Below are positions 34,481 through 42,542 of a stretch of DNA of 64,000 bases, piece after piece. Both the position numbers and the translations under genes were made by a program. How positions within the stretch are numbered: position 1 is the stretch's first letter; each line of letters opens with the position of its first letter. The notes beneath the pieces were generated by a model. That model saw only the letters and a list, made by a program, of their open reading frames with translations, ran no database searches and had not been told where the DNA came from. The DNA is taken from NCBI GenBank assembly GCA_029060215.1, contig JAIDUK010000036.1, positions 124,001 to 188,000 of the forward strand. Reading direction: 5' to 3'. The DNA comes from Alistipes sp. (GTDB lineage Bacteria > Bacteroidota > Bacteroidia > Bacteroidales > Rikenellaceae).

Positions 34481-35275
34481 TTACTTTTCCAACTCTATGT
34501 CCAGCTGCTGCTCCAACTCCTTGAGCAACAACCGTTCGACCTCTTTCATGGCGACCTCGCGACCCGTTTCGCGGGCTATCGAAGTCACGCCGCGGTCGCT
34601 GAACCCGCACGGGTTGATGCGCGCGAACCATCCGAGGTCGGTGGCGACGTTCAACGCGAAGCCGTGCATGGTAACATAACGCGAAGAACGCACGCCTATT
34701 GCGCAGATCTTGCGGGGTGCGCCTTGTTGTTTTCGGGGCGCTTCGCCGATGCTTGTTACCTCGGCATCGTCTTCTGCGGCCGGGCTCGTGCCGGTCGTTT
34801 TTTCGCCGGATTCTCTTCCCGGCTCCTCGATCCAGACGCCCGAAGCCCCGGCGATGCGCCCAGCTGCGATGCCGAAGCGGGCAACGGTGCGGATGACCGT
34901 CTCTTCGAGTCGGTCGATGTACTCCCTCAGGCCGATCCCGATGCGCTCGAGGTCGAGGATGGGGTAGCAGACCAGCTGTCCCGGCCCGTGGAAGGTGATG
35001 TCGCCGCCGCGGTCTATGTGAAAGAACTGTGCCCCCAACCGTTCGAGCGCCGCATGGTCGACGAGCAGATTTTCTGCGCGGCCGCTTTTGCCCAGCGTGT
35101 AGACCGGCGGATGCTCGACGAGCAGCACGGTGCCGGCGCTGTCCGATGCGGACCTATCGCCCGAGCCGCTGCGCTGCCGGTTTTTCTCGGCGAGGAGCGC
35201 CTCGAACAACCTTTGCTGCAACTCCCAGCAAGCGGAGTAATCCATCAGCCCGAGGTTGCGGTACGAGGCTTTCAT
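34481..35275 (-). CDS. lipB: Octanoyltransferase LipB with two disordered insertions
   Basis: A 264-residue enzyme that transfers octanoyl from ACP to lipoyl domains. The core motifs are HPPVYTLGKSG, IDRGGDITFHGPGQLVCYPI, the catalytic lysine in KICAIGVRSSRYVTMHGFALNV, and the catalytic cysteine in INPCGFSDRGVTS. Compared with the usual 210-220 residues the protein is longer. One insertion of about 16 residues follows LLAEKN, and a second of about 40 residues, rich in Glu, Ser, Gly and Thr, sits between GVWI and RKICAIG (roughly 34714-34833). The start overlaps the lipA stop (ATGA). Confidence 0.93.
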   Translation of the reverse strand: MKASYRNLGLMDYSACWELQQRLFEALLAEKNRQRSGSGDRSASDSAGTVLLVEHPPVYTLGKSGRAENLLVDHAALERLGAQFFHIDRGGDITFHGPGQLVCYPILDLERIGIGLREYIDRLEETVIRTVARFGIAAGRIAGASGVWIEEPGRESGEKTTGTSPAAEDDAEVTSIGEAPRKQQGAPRKICAIGVRSSRYVTMHGFALNVATDLGWFARINPCGFSDRGVTSIARETGREVAMKEVERLLLKELEQQLDIELEK

Positions 35276-36159
35276 GCCTGCCGCCCTTTGGCTTTGCGCA
35301 ACGCTTCCTCGGCCATGTACGACGACCGGACCAACGGAGCGCTTGCGCAATAGTCGAAACCCATCTCCGAAGCCCGGAGCCGGTACCACTCGAATTTTTC
35401 GGGAGCGACGTACGCCGCAACGGGATAGTGCTCCAGAGAAGGCCGAAGGTACTGGCCGAGCGTCACGATGCCGACACCTGCCTGACGCAAGTCGTGCAAC
35501 GTCTGCAAAACTTCCTCATCGCTCTCGCCCAGACCGACCATCAACCCGCTTTTGACGCAGGCGCCCCGGTCGCTCAGGTGGCGCAGGGTCTCCAGACTGG
35601 TGCGGTACCGTGCCCGGGAACGCACCACGGGAGTCAGTCGCTCGACGGTTTCGATGTTGTGCCCGACGATGTCGGGCTTCGACGCGAGGACCGCATCCAA
35701 CAAATCGGGCCGGGCGTCGAAATCGGGAATAAGGAGCTCAATGGCGGCGTCGGGATTCTGCGACCGGACGGCCTCCACGGTGGCGGCCCAATGGTGGGCC
35801 CCGCCGTCGGGAAGATCGTCGCGTGTCACGGAAGTAACGACGACATGCCTCAGTTTCATCAGTGCGACGCTCTGGGCGACCCGTCGGGGCTCGTCGGCAT
35901 CGGGGGCGAGGGGCCGCCCGGTCTGCGTGGCGCAGAAACGGCAGCCGCGCGTACAGATGTCGCCCAGAATCATGAAGGTCGCGGTCCTGCGGCTCCAACA
36001 TTCGGCCTGATTGGGACAACGCCCGCTGCTGCAAATGGTGTGCAACTCGTGCTTCTCGACGATCCGCTGCACGTCGGCATAGTCGGCCGTGCGGTGCAGA
36101 CGGATTTTCAGCCATCCGGGTTTTCTGAGTACGTCTACCTTGTCATGGAACTTCGGCAT
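35272..36159 (-). CDS. lipA: Lipoyl synthase
   Basis: A 295-residue radical SAM enzyme that inserts two sulfurs into octanoyl groups. Both iron-sulfur cluster motifs are present: CSSGRCPNQAEC (auxiliary cluster) and CTRGCRFC (radical SAM CxxxCxxC). The opening PGWLKIRL and the C-terminal RSSYMAEEAL with the conserved RSSY are typical. It is translationally coupled with lipB, so both steps of de novo lipoate synthesis are made from one transcript. Confidence 0.97.
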   Translation of the reverse strand: MPKFHDKVDVLRKPGWLKIRLHRTADYADVQRIVEKHELHTICSSGRCPNQAECWSRRTATFMILGDICTRGCRFCATQTGRPLAPDADEPRRVAQSVALMKLRHVVVTSVTRDDLPDGGAHHWAATVEAVRSQNPDAAIELLIPDFDARPDLLDAVLASKPDIVGHNIETVERLTPVVRSRARYRTSLETLRHLSDRGACVKSGLMVGLGESDEEVLQTLHDLRQAGVGIVTLGQYLRPSLEHYPVAAYVAPEKFEWYRLRASEMGFDYCASAPLVRSSYMAEEALRKAKGRQA

Positions 36160-36390
36160 TCAAGTTCACTATTTTCCTAATTGATGCAAAAATAGGAAAA
36201 ATAATTGATATTTCCCGGAAAACGCCGCATTATTAGTTGCCGGTTGTAAGAATCTCGGGCAGGTCGTCGTTGGGGGGCGGTTTTTCCGGAGAACGGCGGG
36301 CGGCGGATTGTCCGCAAGGGAACGGACCGGCGGCAGCCGGAGTTTTTGAAGCAGAAAGCGAAGCCGCAGCCGACGGGACAGCGGGGCGGA

Positions 36391-36425
36391 TTATAACGTT
36401 TTAGCATGTTGCTAAAACGTTATAA
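36391..36425. promoter_or_regulatory. Perfect 16-3-16 inverted repeat
   Basis: TTATAACGTTTTAGCA, spacer TGT, TGCTAAAACGTTATAA. Each arm contains 12 bases of the 18-base palindrome found at 25362-25379. It lies in the 299-base gap between lipA and rnhB; both genes are on the minus strand, so the site is upstream of lipA and downstream of rnhB. The rest of the gap, 36160-36390, holds nothing I can name. Confidence 0.6.
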
Positions 36426-36458
36426 CACTTCAGCAAGAAAGCCCGGACATTGCTCGGG

Positions 36459-37064
36459 TCATTCGCCGAACGGCAGTTCGAGCTGGTCGATTTCGTGGTT
36501 GAAAGTGAGCCGATGGTGGGGCGTCAACCCGTATTTGCGGATGGCGAGCCGATGCTCGCGCGTGGGGTAACCCTTGTTCTTCTGCCACCCGTACAGCGGA
36601 AACTCCTCGGCCAGCCGCAGCATGTATTCGTCGCGGTGGGTTTTGGCGAGCACCGAAGCGGCGGCGATGTCGGCATATTTGCCGTCGCCCTTGACGATGC
36701 AACAATAGGGGATCTCCAACCGGGTGCGGAACCGGTTGCCGTCGATGGCGAGGAACCCCGGCTGCGGGTCGAGCCGGGCCACGGCCGACGACATCCCCTC
36801 GAACGAAGCGTTGAGGATGTTGATCTCGTCGATGCGCCCGGGAGCCACCGCCTCCACGGCCCAAGCCACCGCCTCGGACTCGATGATGCGCCGCAGTTTG
36901 TCGCGGTTGCGCTCGGTCATCTGCTTGGAATCGTTGAGCAGCGGGTCGTGGAAATCGGGCGGCAGGATCACCGCCGCGGCGAAGACCGGCCCGGCCAGAC
37001 AACCCCGGCCTGCTTCGTCGCAACCGGCTTCGGGAAAACGATTTTGGTAGGAGAGTTCCAACAT
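36459..37064 (-). CDS. rnhB: Ribonuclease HII
   Basis: A 201-residue nuclease that cuts the RNA strand of RNA-DNA hybrids and removes ribonucleotides from DNA. The catalytic Asp-Glu motif is GCDEAGRGCLAGPVFAAAV; a further acidic site is in FLAIDGNRF, and KTHRDEYM is the last. Start MLELSYQNRF at 37064 is chosen because it gives the typical length; in-frame ATGs up to 37154 would add 30 residues of no family match. Confidence 0.95.
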   Translation of the reverse strand: MLELSYQNRFPEAGCDEAGRGCLAGPVFAAAVILPPDFHDPLLNDSKQMTERNRDKLRRIIESEAVAWAVEAVAPGRIDEINILNASFEGMSSAVARLDPQPGFLAIDGNRFRTRLEIPYCCIVKGDGKYADIAAASVLAKTHRDEYMLRLAEEFPLYGWQKNKGYPTREHRLAIRKYGLTPHHRLTFNHEIDQLELPFGE

Positions 37065-37191
37065 GGCGCAAGCACGATCGCATGGCTCGATGCGCCGCTC
37101 GAAGAGCGCGTTGCTCGAAATGCCGGGACACCGGAGCATGCGGATGGAATACAAAGTTACGAATAAATTGCGTACATCCCGCTTTTTTCGC

Positions 37192-37199
37192 TATTTTTG
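37192..37199 (+). promoter_or_regulatory. -7 box of the DUF6427 gene
   Basis: TATTTTTG, 24 bases before the ATG at 37224. It rules out the TTG at 37197 as start. Confidence 0.5.
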
Positions 37200-37223
37200 C
37201 GATTCCAATCCTTGTACATCCGC

Positions 37224-38210
37224 ATGAAGTTCGACATCGCCCGGCAAGCCTTCATCCCGTCGTTTCTGACCCTCGCCGCTCTGGCTGCGACGGCTGTGTA
37301 CGGACCTGCGGGCGCCGCGGTTTCCATGCCCGAACCGCAACTGTCCGGCATCTGGATGCCGGGAGAACTCCTGCTGCGCTTCCAAGCCGCGTTCCCGAGC
37401 TGGGCCCGGGCTCTGACGTGTCTGCTGATCGTGGTTGCGGGCATCCGCACCGGACACCTGACGGTGCGCTACAACCTCTACACGATGAACACCTGCATAG
37501 CCATTCCGCTCTACGGAGTGCTTGCGGGCGGACTGACCGCGGGCGCCGCCGATCTGCCGATGTATGTCGGAGCGCTGTTTCTTGTGCTGAGCATCAAGAA
37601 CTTCTGCCGCTCCTATTCGACGAGCTATGCGTTCGATGCCATATTCCGGGGGGCGCTCCATCTGGGCATCCTGCTGATCCTTGCCCCCAAGACCCTGCCG
37701 CTGGTGCTGCTTTTGCCGCTGGCCGTATTCCATTTCCACCGCACGTTCCGCGAACTGCTGGTGGCGCTGGCGGGCCTGCTGCTTCCGGTGCTGCTTCTCT
37801 GCTATGTCAACTGGGGCGCGGGCGCCGAATTCCATGCGCCGCTTCTGGCTATGGGCGAGACGCTGCTCGAAGGCGAGTGGCTGCGCATTTTCCTTGAAAT
37901 CCCCTTCGGAGTGCAGGTGCTGGCGGGCGGTGCGGCTCTGCTGCTGATTTTCGCCCTGCAATATTTCTATGCCGATCTGTATGCCGTGAGCTCCCGATCG
38001 CGGAGCATTCTGGTCTATCATCTGGAAGCGCTGCTGCTGATCGGGGCGGTGGCGTGCCTGCCCGGCGCCACGGCGGCGGTCTTTGCGCTGGCGGCCGTTC
38101 CGCTGTCGGTCCTGCTCCCGCTGTTTTTCGTACGTGCCCATCCGGGTGTCGCCCAACCGATCTACGCCCTTTGTCTGGCCGGGTCGGTCTGCAATATGAT
38201 TCTGCAATAA
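37224..38210 (+). CDS. DUF6427-like polytopic membrane protein
   Basis: A 328-residue protein with about eight or nine predicted membrane helices and little loop sequence. Recognisable text is MNTCIAIPLYGVL, SIKNFCRSYSTSYAFDAIFRGALHLG and the histidine/arginine motif FHFHRTFREL. This matches the Bacteroidetes-specific DUF6427 family by overall look; its role is not established. It is flanked by rnhB (divergent) and an AraC regulator, and seems to be a single-gene unit. Confidence 0.75.
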   Translation: MKFDIARQAFIPSFLTLAALAATAVYGPAGAAVSMPEPQLSGIWMPGELLLRFQAAFPSWARALTCLLIVVAGIRTGHLTVRYNLYTMNTCIAIPLYGVLAGGLTAGAADLPMYVGALFLVLSIKNFCRSYSTSYAFDAIFRGALHLGILLILAPKTLPLVLLLPLAVFHFHRTFRELLVALAGLLLPVLLLCYVNWGAGAEFHAPLLAMGETLLEGEWLRIFLEIPFGVQVLAGGAALLLIFALQYFYADLYAVSSRSRSILVYHLEALLLIGAVACLPGATAAVFALAAVPLSVLLPLFFVRAHPGVAQPIYALCLAGSVCNMILQ

Positions 38211-38303
38211 TATATTCGGTCTTAATATTGACAAATTCAGGTTAATATATACTTGTACGTCCTTATTTGCTATTAGCGATTTTACGAATCAAAGTTTAGA
38301 TTG

Positions 38304-38311
38304 TATATTTG
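38304..38311 (+). promoter_or_regulatory. -7 box of the AraC-type gene
   Basis: TATATTTG, 57 bases before the ATG at 38369. The -33 side has only a weak match. Confidence 0.45.
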
Positions 38312-38368
38312 GGGTGCAACAAAAGTGACGCAACACTTGTTCGCACAACTAAAATTAACAATCTACAC

Positions 38369-39283
38369 ATGAAGAATTCAGTGAATTCGTCGGCTCAACA
38401 GCCGATGATTGTGAAGTATGTCGAATCGCTTCACTCCGGCATCCAGTCACAGACCCTGTCGCGCTATGCAATCGGCTACGTACTGCGTGGCTCCATGTAC
38501 ATCTACGACGGCGACAAACGCCGCAAACTTACCCGCGGCGACATCTTCTATCTTGGCATCGGCCACCACTACATCGAACATTTCCCCGAAAACGGCCAAC
38601 CTTTCGAGCAGATACTGGTCTACTACACCCCCTCCGACCTGCAACGCATCCTGCTTCATCTGAACATCACCTACGGACTGAACATCTCCAACGCGCACTC
38701 GTGCGAAAACTGCAACCACCGGATGCACGTATCGATGCCTGCGTGGAGCAGCGTGCGCAACTTTTTCACGAACACCAACAACTACCTGCGCGACGAAGAT
38801 TTCCACCACGACGAGACGGCCGAAAACATCAAGATGACGGAACTGATCTACCTGATCGCCTCGCACGAAGACTGCTGCATCAAGAGCAAACTGCTGAGCA
38901 ACGTGGATGCGGCCAAGGAAAACTTCGAACAGATCGTCTACGACCACATATTCAAAGACATATCGATCGAAGAACTGTCGCGTCTGACCAACCGCTCGCT
39001 GACCTCGTTCAAGAAGGAATTCCGGCGCCACTTCCAGATGCCGCCCCACAAATGGTATATCCGCCAACGGCTCATGCACTCGCGACTGCTGCTGATCTCG
39101 ACCTCGAAGTCGATATCGGAGATCGGCAACGAATGCACCTTCCCCAACACGTCGCACTTCATCAAACTGTTCAAGAAAGAGTATCAGATGACGCCTGCGA
39201 CCTATCGCACCCGCCACATCAACACCACGATGACGCTGGCCGAACCCGACAAGAAAGAGGAAGCGGTGCGCGAAGCGCTTTAA
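38369..39283 (+). CDS. AraC family transcriptional regulator
   Basis: A 304-residue regulator. The N-terminal part (YVLRGSMYIYDGDKRRKLTRGDIFYLG) is a cupin-like effector domain. The C-terminal 100 residues hold two helix-turn-helix units: DISIEELSRLTNRSLTSFKKEFRRHF, and SISEIGNECTFPNTSHFIKLFKKEYQMTPATYR, the AraC signature. The start at 38369 is inside the transcript from the -7 box at 38304. Four cysteines in HSCENCNHRM and DCCIKS could sense metal or redox state, but that is speculation. No clear target operon lies nearby. Confidence 0.9.
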   Translation: MKNSVNSSAQQPMIVKYVESLHSGIQSQTLSRYAIGYVLRGSMYIYDGDKRRKLTRGDIFYLGIGHHYIEHFPENGQPFEQILVYYTPSDLQRILLHLNITYGLNISNAHSCENCNHRMHVSMPAWSSVRNFFTNTNNYLRDEDFHHDETAENIKMTELIYLIASHEDCCIKSKLLSNVDAAKENFEQIVYDHIFKDISIEELSRLTNRSLTSFKKEFRRHFQMPPHKWYIRQRLMHSRLLLISTSKSISEIGNECTFPNTSHFIKLFKKEYQMTPATYRTRHINTTMTLAEPDKKEEAVREAL

Positions 39284-39394
39284 TCTTTGCGGGGCGCTTT
39301 AATCGAAAACTTGCGAAAATCCGGCGTGCGGAATTTGCCGATTTCAATTTATGACGAAAAAAAGCATGCCGGGTCGAAAAATATTACAAAAAAA

Positions 39395-39426
39395 TTTGTT
39401 TTTTGACCAAAATACTGTTATATTTG
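39395..39426 (+). promoter_or_regulatory. Promoter of a second small RNA
   Basis: TTTG at 39395-39398, 20 bases, TATATTTG at 39419-39426. Confidence 0.65.
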
Positions 39427-39431
39427 TGATA

Positions 39432-39521
39432 CGATAGTCGGGGATTCTACCCCGCTCTCATTAACCTAACTAACCTAACCAGAGAATTCCGGTACCGCAA
39501 GGCACCGGAATTCTTCTTTTT
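39432..39521 (+). ncRNA. Putative small RNA, about 90 nt
   Basis: It starts after a good promoter and ends in a strong terminator, with no start codon for a credible peptide. A hairpin CGGGG-ATTCTA-CCCCG (39439-39454) is followed by an unpaired C/A-rich stretch with AACCTAAC repeated (39463-39480), then the terminator. The single-stranded C/A repeat between two stems looks like a target-pairing seed region. It is complementary over 10 bases to the small RNA at 12886-13083. Confidence 0.6.
39483..39521 (+). terminator. Terminator of the second small RNA
   Basis: GAATTCCGGTACC, GCAA tetraloop, GGCACCGGAATTC with one mismatch, then a T run. The GCAA loop is the same as in the terminator at 13048. 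Confidence 0.88.
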
Positions 39522-39689
39522 TTGTGCAGCTCCTGCTGTGCGGGATTTATCCGAGGCGGTGGAGCAGTGGAGTAGTGGAGCGGTAGGGCGGCGGTACGAC
39601 GTTGTCTATCGGGGCGGACATGGGGCGGTAGGGCGGTGAAGTCTGTGCGAGGCGGACAAGAAGTGGACATGGGGCAGCAAGGAAAAAGC

Positions 39690-39740
39690 AATAGCGGGGA
39701 ATCGAACCCGAGCCGCAGACCATTGATGGTCGGGAAAGCG
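39690..39740 (-). other. tRNA-like relic
   Basis: On the minus strand the text GGGTTCGATTCCCCGCT (from about 39707 down to 39691) looks like a tRNA T arm, with an irregular arm around GACCATCAATGGTC before it. No matching 5' acceptor half is found, and the stems have mismatches, so it is not a working tRNA. The rest of 39522-39888 has short GGCGG/GGAGCGGT repeats at 39550-39640 and no gene. Confidence 0.35.
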
Positions 39741-39833
39741 CATGTCATTTTGCTGGCAGAGAACAACGTCCCCGACATTTAGGAAAGATAATTGTCCGCG
39801 TTATTCGGAAATGGCAGCCGTTTCCGCGGGGAC

Positions 39834-39872
39834 AAAAAAACACCGAACCTCTTTGTAGAGGCCCGGTGTGGA
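39834..39872 (-). terminator. Terminator of the ExbB/ExbD operon
   Basis: On the minus strand ACACCGGGCCTCT, ACAA, AGAGGTTCGGTGT with a two-base mismatch, followed by seven T. Confidence 0.85.
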
Positions 39873-39888
39873 AAGGGAGAGGAAAATC

Positions 39889-40359
39889 CTAATACCCGAG
39901 CGACTTGGAAGCCGCGTAGGAGATTTTCAACGCATTGGCCTTGCGGAGCTCCTGCTTGACGTCGGTGATGATACCCATCTTGGTCGAACCGTCGGCCTTG
40001 AGGCAGATGGTCATCAGAGCACGGTCGTTCTCGCTGAGCTTGTCGCGCTCGGCGGCGCAGAAATCGAGGATGTCCTTGGTCGTCTTGTACGAATCGTTGA
40101 GCTGGATGCGCGGAGCCGTACCGAACTTGGCCTGCATGGCCAACGACGGCTGCCCGATGTGGATGTAGCTGACGAGCGACTTCTTTTCGAGCTTCTGCAC
40201 CTCGGTAGCCTCGGGGAGCTTGTAACGCACCAACAACTCCTGATCGCGCATGGTCGTGGAGACCATGAAGAAGAAGAGGATCATGAAGATCACGTCGGGA
40301 AGCGACGCTGTCGAAATGGGGGGCAAACCTTTGTTGCCCTTCTTTTTCATTACTGCCAT
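39889..40359 (-). CDS. ExbD/TolR-type biopolymer transport protein (second copy)
   Basis: A 156-residue inner-membrane protein with one N-terminal helix (LPDVIFMILFFFMVST) that carries the conserved aspartate needed for proton flow. The periplasmic part follows. It is the last gene of a four-gene operon from 42231, and terminates at the hairpin at 39834-39872. It differs in length and sequence from the ExbD before it, so the complex is probably a heteromer of two ExbD types, as seen in many Bacteroidetes. Confidence 0.92.
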   Translation of the reverse strand: MAVMKKKGNKGLPPISTASLPDVIFMILFFFMVSTTMRDQELLVRYKLPEATEVQKLEKKSLVSYIHIGQPSLAMQAKFGTAPRIQLNDSYKTTKDILDFCAAERDKLSENDRALMTICLKADGSTKMGIITDVKQELRKANALKISYAASKSLGY

Positions 40360-40364
40360 AACTC

Positions 40365-40970
40365 CTACTTCTTAATGGTACGCGGCTCGGCCTCCGAAAT
40401 CTTCAGGGGCACGGCCTTGGTGATGATGCTGCGCTGCTCCTCGGGCAGAGCCTCCAACTTGTCGCCGAACTTGTGCATGGCCACCTCGTCGCGAATCTCG
40501 TTGAACGCACGGGCCAACTCGTTCTGGACCATGATGTAAGGCTGGTAACCCGTATCGCGGGTGGTTTGCAGCGAAACAACGCCCATGCTGACGGGATAGA
40601 CCCACTTGCTGCCGTCGGGAAGATCGAACTCCTTGTCCTCCTTCTCGGGCAGATCGGCGTCGTCCAAACGGTTGAGGACGAACTCCTTGGTCTTCTCCTT
40701 GAGCTCGCGAAGCTCGATGAACTCCTGCTTGCCGGGCTGTCCTGCCATGATCTGACCGCTACCGTTGATGAGCACCAGAAAGAGGTTGCGCTCCTTGACC
40801 TTGATATCCTCCTGCTTCTGATCCTCGGGAGGAATCGGCGGCAACATGCGCGCGAGACCCGTATCGGTGTTCATGGTAGTGGCGACCAGAAAGAAAATCA
40901 GCAGCAAGAAGGCAATGTCGGCCATCGAACCGGCGTTGATCTCCTGTACTTTTCTTTTATCCGTTGCCAT
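40365..40970 (-). CDS. ExbD/TolR-type biopolymer transport protein (first copy)
   Basis: A 201-residue ExbD protein. The N-terminal helix has NAGSMADIAFLLLIFFLVATTM, with the functional aspartate in SMAD. The periplasmic domain is about 50 residues longer than in the second copy. The gene lies 5 bases upstream of the second ExbD gene and 9 bases after the small membrane protein gene. Confidence 0.92.
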   Translation of the reverse strand: MATDKRKVQEINAGSMADIAFLLLIFFLVATTMNTDTGLARMLPPIPPEDQKQEDIKVKERNLFLVLINGSGQIMAGQPGKQEFIELRELKEKTKEFVLNRLDDADLPEKEDKEFDLPDGSKWVYPVSMGVVSLQTTRDTGYQPYIMVQNELARAFNEIRDEVAMHKFGDKLEALPEEQRSIITKAVPLKISEAEPRTIKK

Positions 40971-40979
40971 GGGTTTCGA

Positions 40980-41399
40980 TTATTTGAAAGCGCCCCGGAT
41001 TTCCGTAACGATGGCCGTCAGGAAAGCGGCGACGAAAGCGACGTAAGTCACCAGAATGCTGGTCTCGGTGATCACGGTTTCGCCGTGGCCGAAGACGCCG
41101 TTGTTCTGCAAGTCGATGATGTTCACCGTGTGGCTGGCGGAGTAGAGATACGACGCACCCACGATGACCAGAATCAACGCTACGGAGATAATGGTGCCTT
41201 TGATGCCTGCCGGGTTCTTGATCATTCCGAAGACGGCGCAGAAGATAGCCGCGGCGATAGCGAACACGAAGAGGAAATATCCCCAGATCAGGTTCGCACC
41301 GATCGCAGCTTCCGAGCCGCCGGTGGCGATCGCGCAGATCAGAAGAACTGCGGTGACGGCCATCAGAACGCCCAGCAATATGTTAAGAATCTTTTTCAT
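40980..41399 (-). CDS. Small membrane protein of the ExbB/ExbD operon
   Basis: A 139-residue protein with four predicted helices (ILLGVLMAVTAVLLICAIA; IWGYFLFVFAIAAAIFCAVF; GTIISVALILVIVGASYLY; ILVTYVAFVAAFLTAIV). No family is recognised by motif. It lies between exbB and exbD with short gaps, a place often held by such a protein in Bacteroidales. It may be a fixed extra part of the motor; that is inference from position only. Confidence 0.8.
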   Translation of the reverse strand: MKKILNILLGVLMAVTAVLLICAIATGGSEAAIGANLIWGYFLFVFAIAAAIFCAVFGMIKNPAGIKGTIISVALILVIVGASYLYSASHTVNIIDLQNNGVFGHGETVITETSILVTYVAFVAAFLTAIVTEIRGAFK

Positions 41400-41427
41400 A
41401 ATTGCGTGAACTGCTGTTTACGGTAGA

Positions 41428-42231
41428 TTATTTCTTGCTGTAGGCCGTCAGGATGTCCATCAGCGTGATCGACGAATCCTCCATGTCGTTGACGAGCGAG
41501 TCGATCTTGGAAACGATGTAGTTGTAGAACAACTGGAGAATGACCGCAGCGATAAGACCCATGAGGGTGGTCAGAAGGGCGACCTTGATACCGCCGGCCA
41601 CGAGCGTCGGACTGATGTCGCCGGCAGCCTGAATGGCGTCGAACGCACCGATCATACCTACGACCGTACCCATGAAGCCCAACATCGGCGAGAGAGCGAT
41701 GAACAGACCGATCCACGAAAGACCCGACTCCATCTGGCCGGTCTGAACCGAACCGTACGATACGACAGCCTTCTCGACAGCGTCCAGACCCTGCTCGTAG
41801 CGGTCGAGACCCTGATAGTAGATCGAGGCGATGGGACCGCGCGTGTTGCGGCAAACGTCCTTGGCAGCTTCGATGCCGCCGTTGCGCAGAGCTTCCTCGA
41901 CAGCGTCGATGAGCTTCTTGGAGTTGATCGTCGAAAGCGACAGGAAGAGGATGCGCTCGATGGCGACGGCCAGACCGATCACCAAGCAGAGAAGCACGGG
42001 AAGCATCCAGCCCCAACCGCCTTCGAGGAACTTCTGCATCAGGATGTGGTGCATGCTTTCACCGGCGATTTCGGTTTCGGCAGCAACGGTCTCGACTGCA
42101 ACTTCGGCTTCGGCAGCCTCGGCGGCAACCGTTTCGGTCTCTTCGACTGCGGCCGCAGCCTCCTGCGCGAACGCATTCACGGTGCCCAGCGAGAAGAGGG
42201 CCACCGACAGAATCATAAAAAGTTTTTTCAT
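41428..42231 (-). CDS. exbB: MotA/TolQ/ExbB proton channel family protein
   Basis: A 267-residue inner-membrane protein, first gene of the operon. It begins with a signal-like helix (MKKLFMILSVALFSLGTVNAFAQE), then an Ala/Glu/Val-rich stretch (residues 25-55), then three helices. SGLSWIGLFIALSPMLGFMGTVVGMIGAF is the conserved channel core, and GGIKVALLTTLMGLIAAVILQLFYNYI the last helix. Such proteins use the proton gradient to drive TonB or Tol motors. No TonB gene lies in this operon. The 311 bases upstream (42232-42542) hold no gene and no clear -7 box. Confidence 0.93.
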   Translation of the reverse strand: MKKLFMILSVALFSLGTVNAFAQEAAAAVEETETVAAEAAEAEVAVETVAAETEIAGESMHHILMQKFLEGGWGWMLPVLLCLVIGLAVAIERILFLSLSTINSKKLIDAVEEALRNGGIEAAKDVCRNTRGPIASIYYQGLDRYEQGLDAVEKAVVSYGSVQTGQMESGLSWIGLFIALSPMLGFMGTVVGMIGAFDAIQAAGDISPTLVAGGIKVALLTTLMGLIAAVILQLFYNYIVSKIDSLVNDMEDSSITLMDILTAYSKK

Positions 42232-42542
42232 AGTGGTGTTTGATAATTGATTTGATTAGGTTGTTCTCTTCTAAATGTCAAACTTTTCGTCGCTGCCTGA
42301 TTTTTTGCGGAAGCGTGCCGGTTTCCCGGCTTCGGACGCCCGGAATGGTTCGTCGCGGACGGTTCCGGCGGTCGGCTCCGCATGCAGGCCCCGCGCCCGG
42401 AATGCCGGATGCGGGATGGTGTAACTGTCAGTTTTTTAATGTTTTATATTTTGCATCCCCTGCCCGGCATCTTCGCTTTCGGTCGGAATAGGGCACGTTA
42501 GCAGTGCGAAATATAGAAAAAAAATTTGGTTTATGCAACGGC

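Noticed and set aside
39889..42231. Classical Tol-Pal operon
   Set aside because: No TolB or Pal gene follows; only ExbB/TolQ and two ExbD/TolR proteins with a small membrane protein are present, so the broader energiser name is used.
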